From Treponema sp. UBA3662 (GTDB taxonomy: Bacteria; Spirochaetota; Spirochaetia; Treponematales; Treponemataceae): a stretch of DNA of 9,692 nt. The notes beneath the pieces are model-generated. The model was not told the origin of the DNA. It made no database searches and saw nothing but the letters and a program-made list of their open reading frames with translations. This document shows positions 1 to 4,879 of the stretch, piece after piece (position 1 is the stretch's first letter; each line of letters opens with the position of its first letter). The stretch is taken from the NCBI GenBank assembly GCA_002373205.1, contig DFJV01000069.1, forward strand, positions 1-9,692, given 5' to 3'. The position numbers and the translations under genes are program-made.

Positions 1-185
1 CCCTTTGTTCAATTAACCGCAACATAGTGTTTTCTGAAAAACTATATAATTACAACTAATACAAATAGTTAAACAGTATTCAAAAGCATAAAAGTGCAGG
101 GGAAAATGCCAAAACCACCGAAAAGCTTGCACTTAACTCCTAAGAGACACTCTATATCCAGATAAAAATTACTGTGAATAAAAGA
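1..185. other. AT-rich non-coding stretch
   Basis: I see no credible gene here on either strand. The only structure found is a 7-bp inverted repeat, AAGTGCA at 92-98 and TGCACTT at 128-134, with a 29-nt loop. It is too weak to call a terminator. The stretch lies downstream of the minus-strand membrane-protein gene that ends at 425. Confidence 0.5.
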
Positions 186-194
186 ATCTGGGTT

Positions 195-399
195 CTTAGG
201 CATATCGCGATACGTTGAGCGATATGGCCCTAAGCCGTGCCGGATGAAACGGTATCAAGGCGTTCCGTTGAAGAGGGGTTTAAGGGGAACTTGCAACGAA
301 GTTTCCAGCAGGGAAAAACCTCGCTTCGGAGTAGGCAACTTTTTTAACGTTAAAAAAGTTGCCCTCCCCTTAAGTTTGGGGTCCAAGGGCTCTCCCTTG
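195..399. repeat. Composite palindromic intergenic element
   Basis: Several inverted repeats are packed together. CTTAGGCATATCGC (195-208) pairs with 219-234, leaving two bases bulged. TTAAGGGGA (280-288) pairs perfectly with TCCCCTTAA (365-373) and encloses an exact 30-bp palindrome at 334-363, whose half-site is GGCAACTTTTTTAAC. A further hairpin, CAAGGG-CTCT-CCCTTG, is at 384-399. Read on the minus strand, 239-266 contains CCTTGATACC followed by ATCCGGC, which resembles the loop cores of the hairpins at 4750-4879 and 7951-8095. It probably belongs to a dispersed non-coding repeat family. It could also end transcription of the minus-strand gene that stops at 425, but no clean hairpin plus T-run was found. 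Confidence 0.6.
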
Positions 400-424
400 A
401 AAAGAGTTTTTCAGTAAACACGAC

Positions 425-1243
425 CTACTTCCACAGGTAACTGGAATGCAGCCCCTTAAGGTAGCCCATTGACCCGGAAGAAAACATGGCCACCCCTACG
501 GTCAGACAAAAGTAATTGTCGGCATTGCAAAGAATTAAGTAGCCAATCACCATAAGAACATAGCTTGCCAGAATCAAGGCCGAACTGTTGGACTTTGACT
601 GATTGTAGTGCATAAAAAGCGTAAGAGCTGTAGCAAGCACAACCACTATTATGTAAATAATAAGAATCCCCCGGTAGCCGCACAAAATAGTGCAGGTAGT
701 GGAAAATTCCAGGCTGTTCATAGGCAAAACGAGCCCCAAAAAAGCAGAAACTATAAGCATGATAAGAAAATTGCGCTCAAAATTCTGCCTCTGCTCGTTC
801 TCCCTCAAAATAGCCGCAAACAGAAGGCTCATTGGGCACAAAATCCGCCCGGTAAGCACAATCCTAGCCATAAAAAGCAGGAACCAGGAAGAAGGCAAAA
901 AATCCTTAACGCAAATCAAAAGCCTTGTCCCCTCAAAGCAGCAGCCAATCAAAAAGCCCGAAAAATAGGAAATCTCAATAGCCTGGGTCTTCTCAAACAT
1001 AAGGTAAACCGCCAGAGTGCACACGCAGACGTAAAGCATAAAAAAAATGGCACAGGCCACCACCGCAGGAAAAGCAACCGGCAGCATCTTTGCAAAAATA
1101 TAAAAAGGCCGAATCGCATTCACGGGCAGCCCCACCTTGGCGTTAAGAGCCTCGTACACAAAAAAAGCCACGTTAAAAACGCCGTGCAGGACAAAAAGGA
1201 CAAAAAGCCCAATCAAAAAGCGGTTTCTTATTTTTAGAGTCAT
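425..1243 (-). CDS. Multi-pass membrane protein of unknown function
   Basis: I do not recognise the family. The 272-residue product is strongly hydrophobic, with about seven or eight predicted membrane spans: roughly residues 9-31, 52-84, 92-110, 117-145, 153-174, 186-211, 222-240 and 243-262. The first residues (MTLKIRNR) are basic, so the N-terminus probably faces the cytoplasm, and no cleavable signal peptide is evident. It is rich in Cys, Phe and Leu with few charges, and I saw no transporter, kinase or protease motif. A short basic, Glu/Arg/Gln-rich loop (ENEQRQNFER, about 148-157) separates two hydrophobic halves. The start is ATG, but the nearest Shine-Dalgarno-like GAGGT is about 12 nt upstream, which is long. 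It is monocistronic, flanked by repeat-rich spacers. It is real as judged by length and composition, but the function is open. Confidence 0.72.
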   Translation of the reverse strand: MTLKIRNRFLIGLFVLFVLHGVFNVAFFVYEALNAKVGLPVNAIRPFYIFAKMLPVAFPAVVACAIFFMLYVCVCTLAVYLMFEKTQAIEISYFSGFLIGCCFEGTRLLICVKDFLPSSWFLLFMARIVLTGRILCPMSLLFAAILRENEQRQNFERNFLIMLIVSAFLGLVLPMNSLEFSTTCTILCGYRGILIIYIIVVVLATALTLFMHYNQSKSNSSALILASYVLMVIGYLILCNADNYFCLTVGVAMFSSGSMGYLKGLHSSYLWK

Positions 1244-1337
1244 AATCTAACAATACCTCACCGCCCCATATTTTTCAAGGTAAAAACTTTAAATTAGAAA
1301 CTTAAAAAAATCCACTTCTTCTGGACGATAATTTTAT

Positions 1338-1438
1338 GGACGATAGTCCTAACGGCTCTACCATTTTACTTTTTGGCTAATCCGACCGCCCATGCCCCTC
1401 GTCACCGCCCTTCCGGGGTTCCGCCCTCCGGCTCCATT
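1338..1438. repeat. Dispersed intergenic repeat, copy 1
   Basis: This block aligns along its length with 5684-5782. Shared anchors in order are GGACGA-AGTCCT, GCTCT-CCA, a CATGCC block followed by TCGTCAC, then CGGGGTTCCG and CTCCATT. It begins with a small GGAC/GTCC hairpin, and GGACGATA occurs twice (1323-1330, 1338-1345). The two copies have diverged by substitutions and short indels. A partial inverted relative is at 3656-3685. It is non-coding in my reading. The minus-strand open frame across it is probably a by-product of GC-rich repeat sequence. Confidence 0.6.
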
Positions 1439-1563
1439 GCCGTCTGTCCGTAAAAATACACTTGCCCCCGCAAAGACGACCAAGTTGCCCAAGCCCCATA
1501 CTACATGAGTTACCCCAAAACAGCCGGCAACGCTACCGCGCCCCTCCACGGCGGCGTAGGACG
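1439..1563. other. Non-coding stretch between repeats
   Basis: No convincing gene, promoter or hairpin was found. A minus-strand open frame crosses it, but its Gly/Arg-rich translation looks like readthrough of repeat DNA. Confidence 0.4.
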
Positions 1564-1618
1564 CATAAAAAAATCCCTCCATGGATTTTTTTATGATTGC
1601 AGAATTGTGCAATTCTGC
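1564..1618. repeat. Two adjacent perfect hairpins
   Basis: CATAAAAAAATCC (1564-1576) pairs perfectly with GGATTTTTTTATG (1583-1595) around a 6-nt loop. Four bases later GCAGAATTG (1599-1607) pairs with CAATTCTGC (1610-1618) around a 2-nt loop. The first stem carries an A7/T7 run and could act as a weak bidirectional terminator, although no gene points directly into it. They are more simply explained as part of the repeat-rich spacer. Confidence 0.55.
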
Positions 1619-1724
1619 ATGTTGCTAACCCGCCATCCATGGCTCGTTACTGTTTGGCAAGAAAGAAAAACATAAATATTTTTTTCATGGAACAATAAAA
1701 CCGCCACACAAACGACCACAGGTC

Positions 1725-1747
1725 ATTGCCGGGCTTGACCCGGCAAT
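1725..1747. repeat. Palindromic repeat, 9-bp arms with 5-nt loop
   Basis: ATTGCCGGG, a 5-nt loop (CTTGA), then CCCGGCAAT: a perfect inverted repeat of 23 bp. Its geometry equals that of 1970-1992. A disrupted relative lies at 1896-1939, where ATTGCCGGGCT is separated from CCCCGACAATC by about 20 bp of extra sequence. Repeats of this kind are common around GIY-YIG nuclease genes, and a nuclease stump begins 41 bp downstream. Confidence 0.7.
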
Positions 1748-1788
1748 CTTTAACCACAGATAATACCTTTATTTATTAAATTTCAAAA

Positions 1789-1881
1789 ATGACTTCCTAC
1801 TATGTTTACATAATGTCAAACTATAATAATACGACACTTTATATAGGCGTAACAAATGATTTAAGCAAAACATTTGAATGA
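1789..1881 (+). pseudogene. N-terminal stump of a GIY-YIG nuclease
   Basis: Thirty codons from ATG to TGA read MTSYYVYIM, then NTTLYIGVTNDLS, then KTFE and stop. The YVYIM and LYIGVTN segments are the GIY and YIG motifs that open small single-domain GIY-YIG nucleases (about 90-100 residues). The intact family would continue with an Arg-rich helix, a Tyr/His pair (YEHK) and a metal-binding Glu, all missing here. After the stop the DNA turns into palindromic repeat sequence, so this is a truncated remnant with no expected nuclease activity. Any surviving peptide would be only 30 residues. The recognition rests on two short motifs in the right order and spacing at the N-terminus. Confidence 0.62.
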
Positions 1882-1895
1882 ACTTCCCCTCAGCC

Positions 1896-1945
1896 ATTGC
1901 CGGGCTCACTGGAAACTGCCTTGCGAAAGCCCCGACAATCTTTAA
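1896..1945. repeat. Interrupted copy of the 1725-1747 palindrome
   Basis: The left part ATTGCCGGGCT (1896-1906) matches the upstream palindrome. The right part CCCCGACAATCTTTAA (1930-1945) matches its right arm plus the following bases with one change. About 23 bp of unrelated sequence sits between them. It begins 14 bp after the stop of the GIY-YIG stump, so rearrangement here may be what removed the rest of that gene. Confidence 0.5.
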
Positions 1946-1969
1946 AAACGCATGTACTTATGGCTAAAG

Positions 1970-1992
1970 ATTCCCGCATCAAGTGCGGGAAT
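1970..1992. repeat. Palindromic repeat ATTCCCGCA-N5-TGCGGGAAT
   Basis: A perfect 9-bp inverted repeat with a 5-nt loop (TCAAG), identical in geometry to 1725-1747 but with a different arm sequence. Its arms closely resemble the ATTCCCGC/GCGGGAAT arms of the repeat recognised by Ssn-type GIY-YIG nucleases in Neisseria. Downstream of the minus-strand lipoprotein gene it might also stop transcription. Confidence 0.65.
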
Positions 1993-2000
1993 GACAGCAC

Positions 2001-2050
2001 TTTGGCTAAGGGGTTTACCGAGCGGCACCCAACTTCCGCAAATGCGGAAG
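2001..2050 (-). repeat. Duplicated tail of the SUMF1 gene plus hairpin
   Basis: Bases 2001-2025 match 2088-2112 at 23 of 25 positions. The latter holds the last codons and stop of the SUMF1-fold gene and its immediate downstream flank. Next to the duplicate, CTTCCGCA (2033-2040) pairs with TGCGGAAG (2043-2050) around a 2-nt loop. Read on the minus strand, GCTTCCGC occurs both at this hairpin and in the real gene's GFR codons (2123-2130). The unit is probably the relic of a second SUMF1-type gene end, or a duplicated recognition site for variable-region replacement. Confidence 0.6.
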
Positions 2051-2101
2051 CTGTATATAATTTCCTTGCAGGACTTTCGTATTTCTTTTTGGCTAAGGGG
2101 G

Positions 2102-3001
2102 TTACTGAGCGGAGCGAACCACGCGGAAGCCAATGTAGCGGAGTCCGGTTGCGGGGTAGTCGTAGCCCCGGTACGCAACAGAACAGCGGGGAGCGTCACT
2201 GTTCCAGCTGCCACCATGGAGAACGCGGCTGGAGCCAGACGACGCGCCAGTAGAAAGTGTGCTCGCGCTTATGCTGCCGTACCAGTCCCAGCACCATTCA
2301 CATACGTTGCCGCTCATGTCGTAAAGGTTAAGGCTGTTCTTTGCCTTTGTCTTTACTGGATGTGTTCCGTAGTTCGTATCGCTAGATGTAAGTCCACTAC
2401 ATGCATTCTCATAATACCAAGCCACGTTTCCTATTATGTCACTACCGCTGTAATCAGTCTGTCCGCTGTTGGTTATGTTGCCACCGCGGGCAAAGTATTC
2501 CCACTCTGCTTCCGTGGGCAGTCGGTAGCCGTTTGCGCTAAAATTGCAGTCTGCCTCATTCCATGTTGCGTTGTTGCTTATTGGTACGGACACCGAGCCT
2601 GAAAAATTTACCCCGCTAACAGTATAGCATGGAGTTAAACCTTCTTTCAGACTCCGCTTGTTGCAGTAGGTTATGGCATCGTACCAGCTTACCTGCTCCA
2701 CCGGCTTGTTTGTGCCGGAAAAGTAGCTTGGGTTACTTCCCATAACAGACTGGTATTCTGCCTGCGTTACCTCGTGGTCACTGCACCACCTTGCCCAAAT
2801 GGTTACGGTGCGGCCGTCTATAAAGACAGAAGAGCCTGTTATGGCATTTGACACACTAGAAACAATGGCTGGACTTGCATCCTCGTCATCAGAGCCACCG
2901 CCACCGCAAGAAAGCAGCAAAAGGCTAAGGGCACAGGCTACAAGTACCCCCCCCAACACCATACAGAAAACAAGTTCTTTTTCATAATGCCTCCTAAACA
3001 T
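2102..3001 (-). CDS. SUMF1/C-type-lectin-fold lipoprotein, candidate DGR target
   Basis: A surface-lipoprotein candidate. A hydrophobic segment ends in LLSC with Cys32 as the lipidation site, followed by a Gly4 and acidic linker. The SUMF1 (formylglycine-generating-enzyme-like) domain spans about 69-297, with the family signatures EVTQAEYQSVMGSNPSYF, PVEQVSWYDA, YRLPTEAEWEYFARGG, GNVCEWCWDWY, VLHGGSW and GFRVVRS. It is unlikely to mature sulfatases: one Cys of the usual pair aligns (Cys273 in APRCSVAYR), but the residue five before it is Ser268. Residues 260-290 show the pattern of a DGR variable region, as in Treponema TvpA, which has the same fold. The given start is the only one in frame, but it has no Shine-Dalgarno. 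A consensus AGGAGG (2990-2995) instead serves an ATG at 2985 in another frame, joined to this frame only if the G8 run at 2947-2954 changes length. The ligand is unknown. Confidence 0.85.
   Translation of the reverse strand: MFRRHYEKELVFCMVLGGVLVACALSLLLLSCGGGGSDDEDASPAIVSSVSNAITGSSVFIDGRTVTIWARWCSDHEVTQAEYQSVMGSNPSYFSGTNKPVEQVSWYDAITYCNKRSLKEGLTPCYTVSGVNFSGSVSVPISNNATWNEADCNFSANGYRLPTEAEWEYFARGGNITNSGQTDYSGSDIIGNVAWYYENACSGLTSSDTNYGTHPVKTKAKNSLNLYDMSGNVCEWCWDWYGSISASTLSTGASSGSSRVLHGGSWNSDAPRCSVAYRGYDYPATGLRYIGFRVVRSAQ
2947..2954 (-). repeat. Poly-G(8) tract in signal-peptide codons
   Basis: Eight consecutive G on the coding (minus) strand fall inside the lipoprotein's signal peptide. From the ATG at 2985 the reading passes MKKNLFSVWCWGG and then stops at TAG (2938-2940). 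With nine or six G it would run on into VLVACALSLLLLSC and the full protein. Treponemes are known to use poly-G length changes for phase variation. Here the tract is short, so slippage in the living cell is inferred. Confidence 0.6.
2990..2995 (-). promoter_or_regulatory. Shine-Dalgarno AGGAGG for the out-of-frame ATG
   Basis: A consensus AGGAGG lies 4 nt before the ATG at 2985, and that ATG is followed by AAA AAG AAC, a classic lipoprotein start. It sits inside codons 3 and 4 of the longer open frame that starts at 3001, which itself has only AT-rich sequence upstream. The site therefore argues that 2985 is the evolved start and that the present reading frame is shifted. Confidence 0.6.
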
Positions 3002-3019
3002 TTTAATAATATAAACTTA

Positions 3020-3048
3020 ATTATTGCACAAAATTAGTCAGTTTTCAA
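3020..3048 (-). promoter_or_regulatory. Sigma-70-type promoter for the lipoprotein gene
   Basis: On the minus strand TTGAAA (3048-3043) is followed by a 17-bp spacer and AATAAT (3025-3020), which is 5 of 6 matches to the consensus -10. Transcription would start near 3013, giving a leader of about 28 nt to the ATG at 2985 and about 12 nt to the one at 3001. Confidence 0.5.
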
Positions 3049-3109
3049 TCATTGCTTAAGAAAATTACATTAGGAAAACGCTGTACCAAAACGAAGCCAT
3101 TACCCTGTT

Positions 3110-3220
3110 TGCAAAAAAAGTGACGGCACTTCGACGGGCTCAGTGCCCCGCTCCCTGAGCCAGTCGAAGGGAGCTGCCTGCAAAAAAAGTATCGGCTCTT
3201 CGACTACGATCAGTGACCGC
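3110..3220. repeat. REP-like palindrome with a partial direct copy
   Basis: CTTCGACGGGCTCAG (3129-3143) and CTGAGCCAGTCGAAG (3155-3169) form a 15-bp inverted repeat with one mismatch and an 11-nt loop. The left half with its A-rich lead-in (TGCAAAAAAAGT, 3110-3121) is repeated at 3179-3220, more diverged and without the right arm. The arm sequence resembles a palindrome seen in many bacterial intergenic regions. No gene was found in it. Confidence 0.6.
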
Positions 3221-3245
3221 ATTGTGGTACACGGAATGTGTCTTG

Positions 3246-3308
3246 TTAAGATATACAGTCACCATTATTTTTTTTAAGGGGCGTTGTGTCAAAGTAAATT
3301 CTGCTCAA
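3246..3308 (-). pseudogene. Possible 20-codon stump of a PIN-domain toxin
   Basis: The antitoxin stop TGA (3309-3311) is followed directly by TTG, which opens a frame reading LSRIYFDTTPLKKNNGDCIS and then a stop. IYFDT matches the first beta-strand and first metal-binding Asp with which PIN toxins begin, and the position right behind an antitoxin is where such a toxin would sit. After about 11 codons the resemblance ends, and the adjoining DNA is REP-like repeat. I infer a deleted toxin. The match is short and could be chance. Confidence 0.35.
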
Positions 3309-3533
3309 TCAGTCCTCTCTTAGCTGCCTAACATAATCCACGGCAGAAATTCCATCGGGAACAGACTTTGAAGAGGCATTCATATATGATTCTATTTCCG
3401 AAAGTGATTTCTTGCGTCGAACCGGTAAAAAATCGTCAAGAACCGTAATTATAACCTTTTGGTTGGGTTTTATCGCTATATTTTCTTGGGCAACATAATT
3501 GGTGCCGTCATAGTATCCATTTATAGCCAACAT
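3309..3533 (-). CDS. Small antitoxin-like protein (DUF104/AF2212-like N-terminus)
   Basis: The 74-residue protein opens with a compact beta-rich segment, MLAINGYYDGTNYVAQENIA, then a lysine-rich stretch ending in KVIITVLDD (about 26-34). This is the layout of AF2212-like/DUF104 antitoxins: Tyr, Gly, a PLE-like turn, then a Lys-Val beta-strand. The rest (about 40-74) is charged and likely helical, with a basic RRKK patch and a C-terminal SAVDYVRQLRED, suited to wrapping a toxin. It starts at ATG with a G-rich Shine-Dalgarno (AAAGGGGG) about 7 nt upstream. The expected partner would be a small RNase of the PIN or VapC type just downstream, but only a possible 20-codon stump remains, so this seems an orphan antitoxin. 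It may neutralise a toxin encoded elsewhere, or be decaying. Confidence 0.6.
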   Translation of the reverse strand: MLAINGYYDGTNYVAQENIAIKPNQKVIITVLDDFLPVRRKKSLSEIESYMNASSKSVPDGISAVDYVRQLRED

Positions 3534-3594
3534 AACACACCCCCTTTACCTAATATCATACCACAAACACCATAAAATTCAATCGTATTTTCCT

Positions 3595-3720
3595 TTAGCC
3601 TCCCCCAGCGCGGCAGGGATTGGAGCACCGCCGAAGGCGTTCCCCGCTTGCGGGGAATGGAGCGAAAGCGGAAGTGCGGAAAGCCCACACACGGGGCACA
3701 GCTTCTTCTTTAATAAAACT
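3595..3720. repeat. GC-rich repeat block with a perfect hairpin
   Basis: TTCCCCGC (3640-3647) pairs with GCGGGGAA (3650-3657) around a 2-nt loop. It is followed at 3656-3685 by a GGAGCGAAAGC-GGAA-GAAAGCCC series that matches the reverse complement of part of the dispersed repeat at 5684-5782. The block sits between the antitoxin gene and the DUF2259 gene and looks like a partial, inverted member of that family. The minus-strand frame across it is not credible as a gene. Confidence 0.5.
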
Positions 3721-3835
3721 GCCGGTAAAACCATAAAAGTGCCGCCATAATAAGGAAGAAATAAAAGCCCTAAAGATAAAAATTGGCATTCCGATAAAAA
3801 AAGAAAGAATTCGTTTTATAAATTTGGGAGGACTT

Positions 3836-4540
3836 ATGAAAAGAATTGTTGCTTCACTAGCGCTTTTTTTGTGCGCATCACTCCTTACCACTCAAACTGT
3901 CTTTGCCGGCGACGCAGCCGTTTTTTCCGATATAGGTTTTTCTTCCGACGGTAAAGTTTACGTATTCGGCCAGTACGGAAAGCTGGACAAAACTTACGAA
4001 GCCTGGGCCGAAATTTACACTGTAGACGTAGCGGGCAATGTTTTTGTAAAGAACGAAGTCTACAAGACAAAAAACAAGTCAGGTTCAGGCAAGAACGCTT
4101 ACGACAGGCTCCTAAAAAGCAATTCGGCAAAAATCGACAAGTACAACTGCTCCAAAAAGCAGATTCCCCTCTACGTGCGCGAAAGCAACTCCAAGGCCCC
4201 GGACGAAGAAATCGTTTTTAAAGACTTTGACGGTTCAGAGGAACTTGGAAAGGACGTCTACTACAACATAAAGCTTGTAAGCCAAAAGTCATGGGACAAA
4301 GGTTCAACGGTCCAGTCCAGTTTCTACATCAACCTGGAAAAGAAGGATTCGGAAGGCAACGTCCTCTACACAAGAAAGGTTGGAACCCCAGACTACTGGC
4401 GCAAGAACATAACGTCCTACAGGATAGACAGAATCTTTACCGATCCTGCCGGAAAAAGCCTTGTCTTTATAGTAGAAAAGACCCTCAAGGACGACAAGGG
4501 AACTTCCATCCGCTACATGGTGGAAACAATCCGTCTTTAA
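3836..4540 (+). CDS. DUF2259-type secreted protein
   Basis: A 234-residue exported protein. Residues 1-24 form a standard signal peptide: MKR, a hydrophobic core, then TVFA before GDAA, with no lipobox Cys. The mature part starts GDAAVFSDIGFSSDGKVYVF and continues with FGQYG, EAWAEIYTVDVAGN and a C-terminal MVETIRL. I recall this pattern (an opening with Gly-Asp and FxxxGFS, then a tyrosine-rich FGQYG strand) from DUF2259 proteins of treponemes; no function is known. It appears to be a soluble, strand-rich periplasmic protein with many Lys and Asp, and I see no catalytic motif. The start at 3836 is preferred because GGGAGGA lies 4 nt upstream. A TTG at 3824 in the same frame would place that site inside the gene. 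It is a single gene, closed by the terminator at 4614-4657. Confidence 0.78.
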   Translation: MKRIVASLALFLCASLLTTQTVFAGDAAVFSDIGFSSDGKVYVFGQYGKLDKTYEAWAEIYTVDVAGNVFVKNEVYKTKNKSGSGKNAYDRLLKSNSAKIDKYNCSKKQIPLYVRESNSKAPDEEIVFKDFDGSEELGKDVYYNIKLVSQKSWDKGSTVQSSFYINLEKKDSEGNVLYTRKVGTPDYWRKNITSYRIDRIFTDPAGKSLVFIVEKTLKDDKGTSIRYMVETIRL

Positions 4541-4564
4541 ATTTGTAAATCTTTTGGTGGGAGG

Positions 4565-4595
4565 CAACTTAACAACCTGCTTTTAACTTAAGTTG
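4565..4595 (+). other. Small hairpin after the DUF2259 gene
   Basis: CAACTTAA (4565-4572) pairs with TTAAGTTG (4588-4595) around a 15-nt loop, about 25 nt after the stop codon. It has no T-run, so it may protect the mRNA 3' end or have no role. The true terminator follows at 4614. Confidence 0.35.
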
Positions 4596-4613
4596 TCGTC
4601 TAAAGATAGATTT

Positions 4614-4657
4614 ATGCGGTATATGCGCCTGCCTTTTGCATATACCGCATTTTTTTT
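4614..4657 (+). terminator. Rho-independent terminator
   Basis: ATGCGGTATATGC (4614-4626) pairs perfectly over 13 bp with GCATATACCGCAT (4638-4650) around an 11-nt loop and runs straight into eight T (4650-4657). This is the strongest terminator in the window and ends the DUF2259 transcript. Confidence 0.9.
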
Positions 4658-4749
4658 GCTTCAAAACAACCTTTCTATTTACATCTTGCCCAAATGGGTG
4701 TAGAAGGCAAGTGCATACTTTCAACAATTGTGATGCAAAAATATGTAAA

Positions 4750-4879
4750 GAAAGCACTGGAATGGAGGCGGGAAACGCAGCAAAAAAGCATTTGCGCGGT
4801 GCGACCGAAGGGAGTCTGATACCTTATATCCGCGCTCGGCTTTTTTGATGCGTTTACTGCCGGGAATGGAAGTGCTTTC
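4750..4879. repeat. Long nested hairpin element A
   Basis: The outer arms are GAAAGCACT (4750-4758) and AGTGCTTTC (4871-4879). The inner arms (4773-4789 and 4839-4855) are 17 bp with one mismatch, AAACGCA plus CAAAAAAGC. The core arms are GCGCGG (4794-4799) and CCGCGC (4830-4835). Between outer and inner arms both sides carry GGAATGGA in the same orientation, giving an internal bulge. The loop, GACCGAAGGGAGTC then TGATACC, resembles that of element B near rpoN. It is non-coding. I infer a mobile or exapted hairpin element. It lies about 70 bp before the ECF promoter and is not obviously part of that leader. Confidence 0.65.

Noticed and set aside
608..1237. 209-residue plus-strand open frame antisense to the membrane protein
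   Set aside because: Lys/Asn/Gln-rich, low-complexity translation with no hydrophobic core, lying opposite a coherent membrane-protein gene. It is the mirror of that gene's codons.
1358..1612. 84-residue minus-strand open frame across the dispersed repeat
   Set aside because: Gly/Arg-rich translation of repeat DNA, starting in a hairpin, with no clear ribosome site. Better explained as readthrough of repeat sequence.
2102..3001. True sulfatase-maturing formylglycine-generating enzyme
   Set aside because: The active-site Cys pair is not complete (Ser268 where the first Cys would be), and the protein is a lipoprotein with a variable-looking C-terminus, unlike cytoplasmic maturases.
3595..3891. 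98-residue minus-strand open frame
   Set aside because: Overlaps the start and signal peptide of the DUF2259 gene on the other strand and ends in repeat DNA. No family resemblance.
4750..4879. Riboswitch controlling the ECF vitamin transporter gene
   Set aside because: The element lies upstream of the likely promoter (4947-4975), lacks the conserved motifs of the cobalamin, TPP, FMN, folate or preQ1 classes, and a relative of it sits before rpoN.
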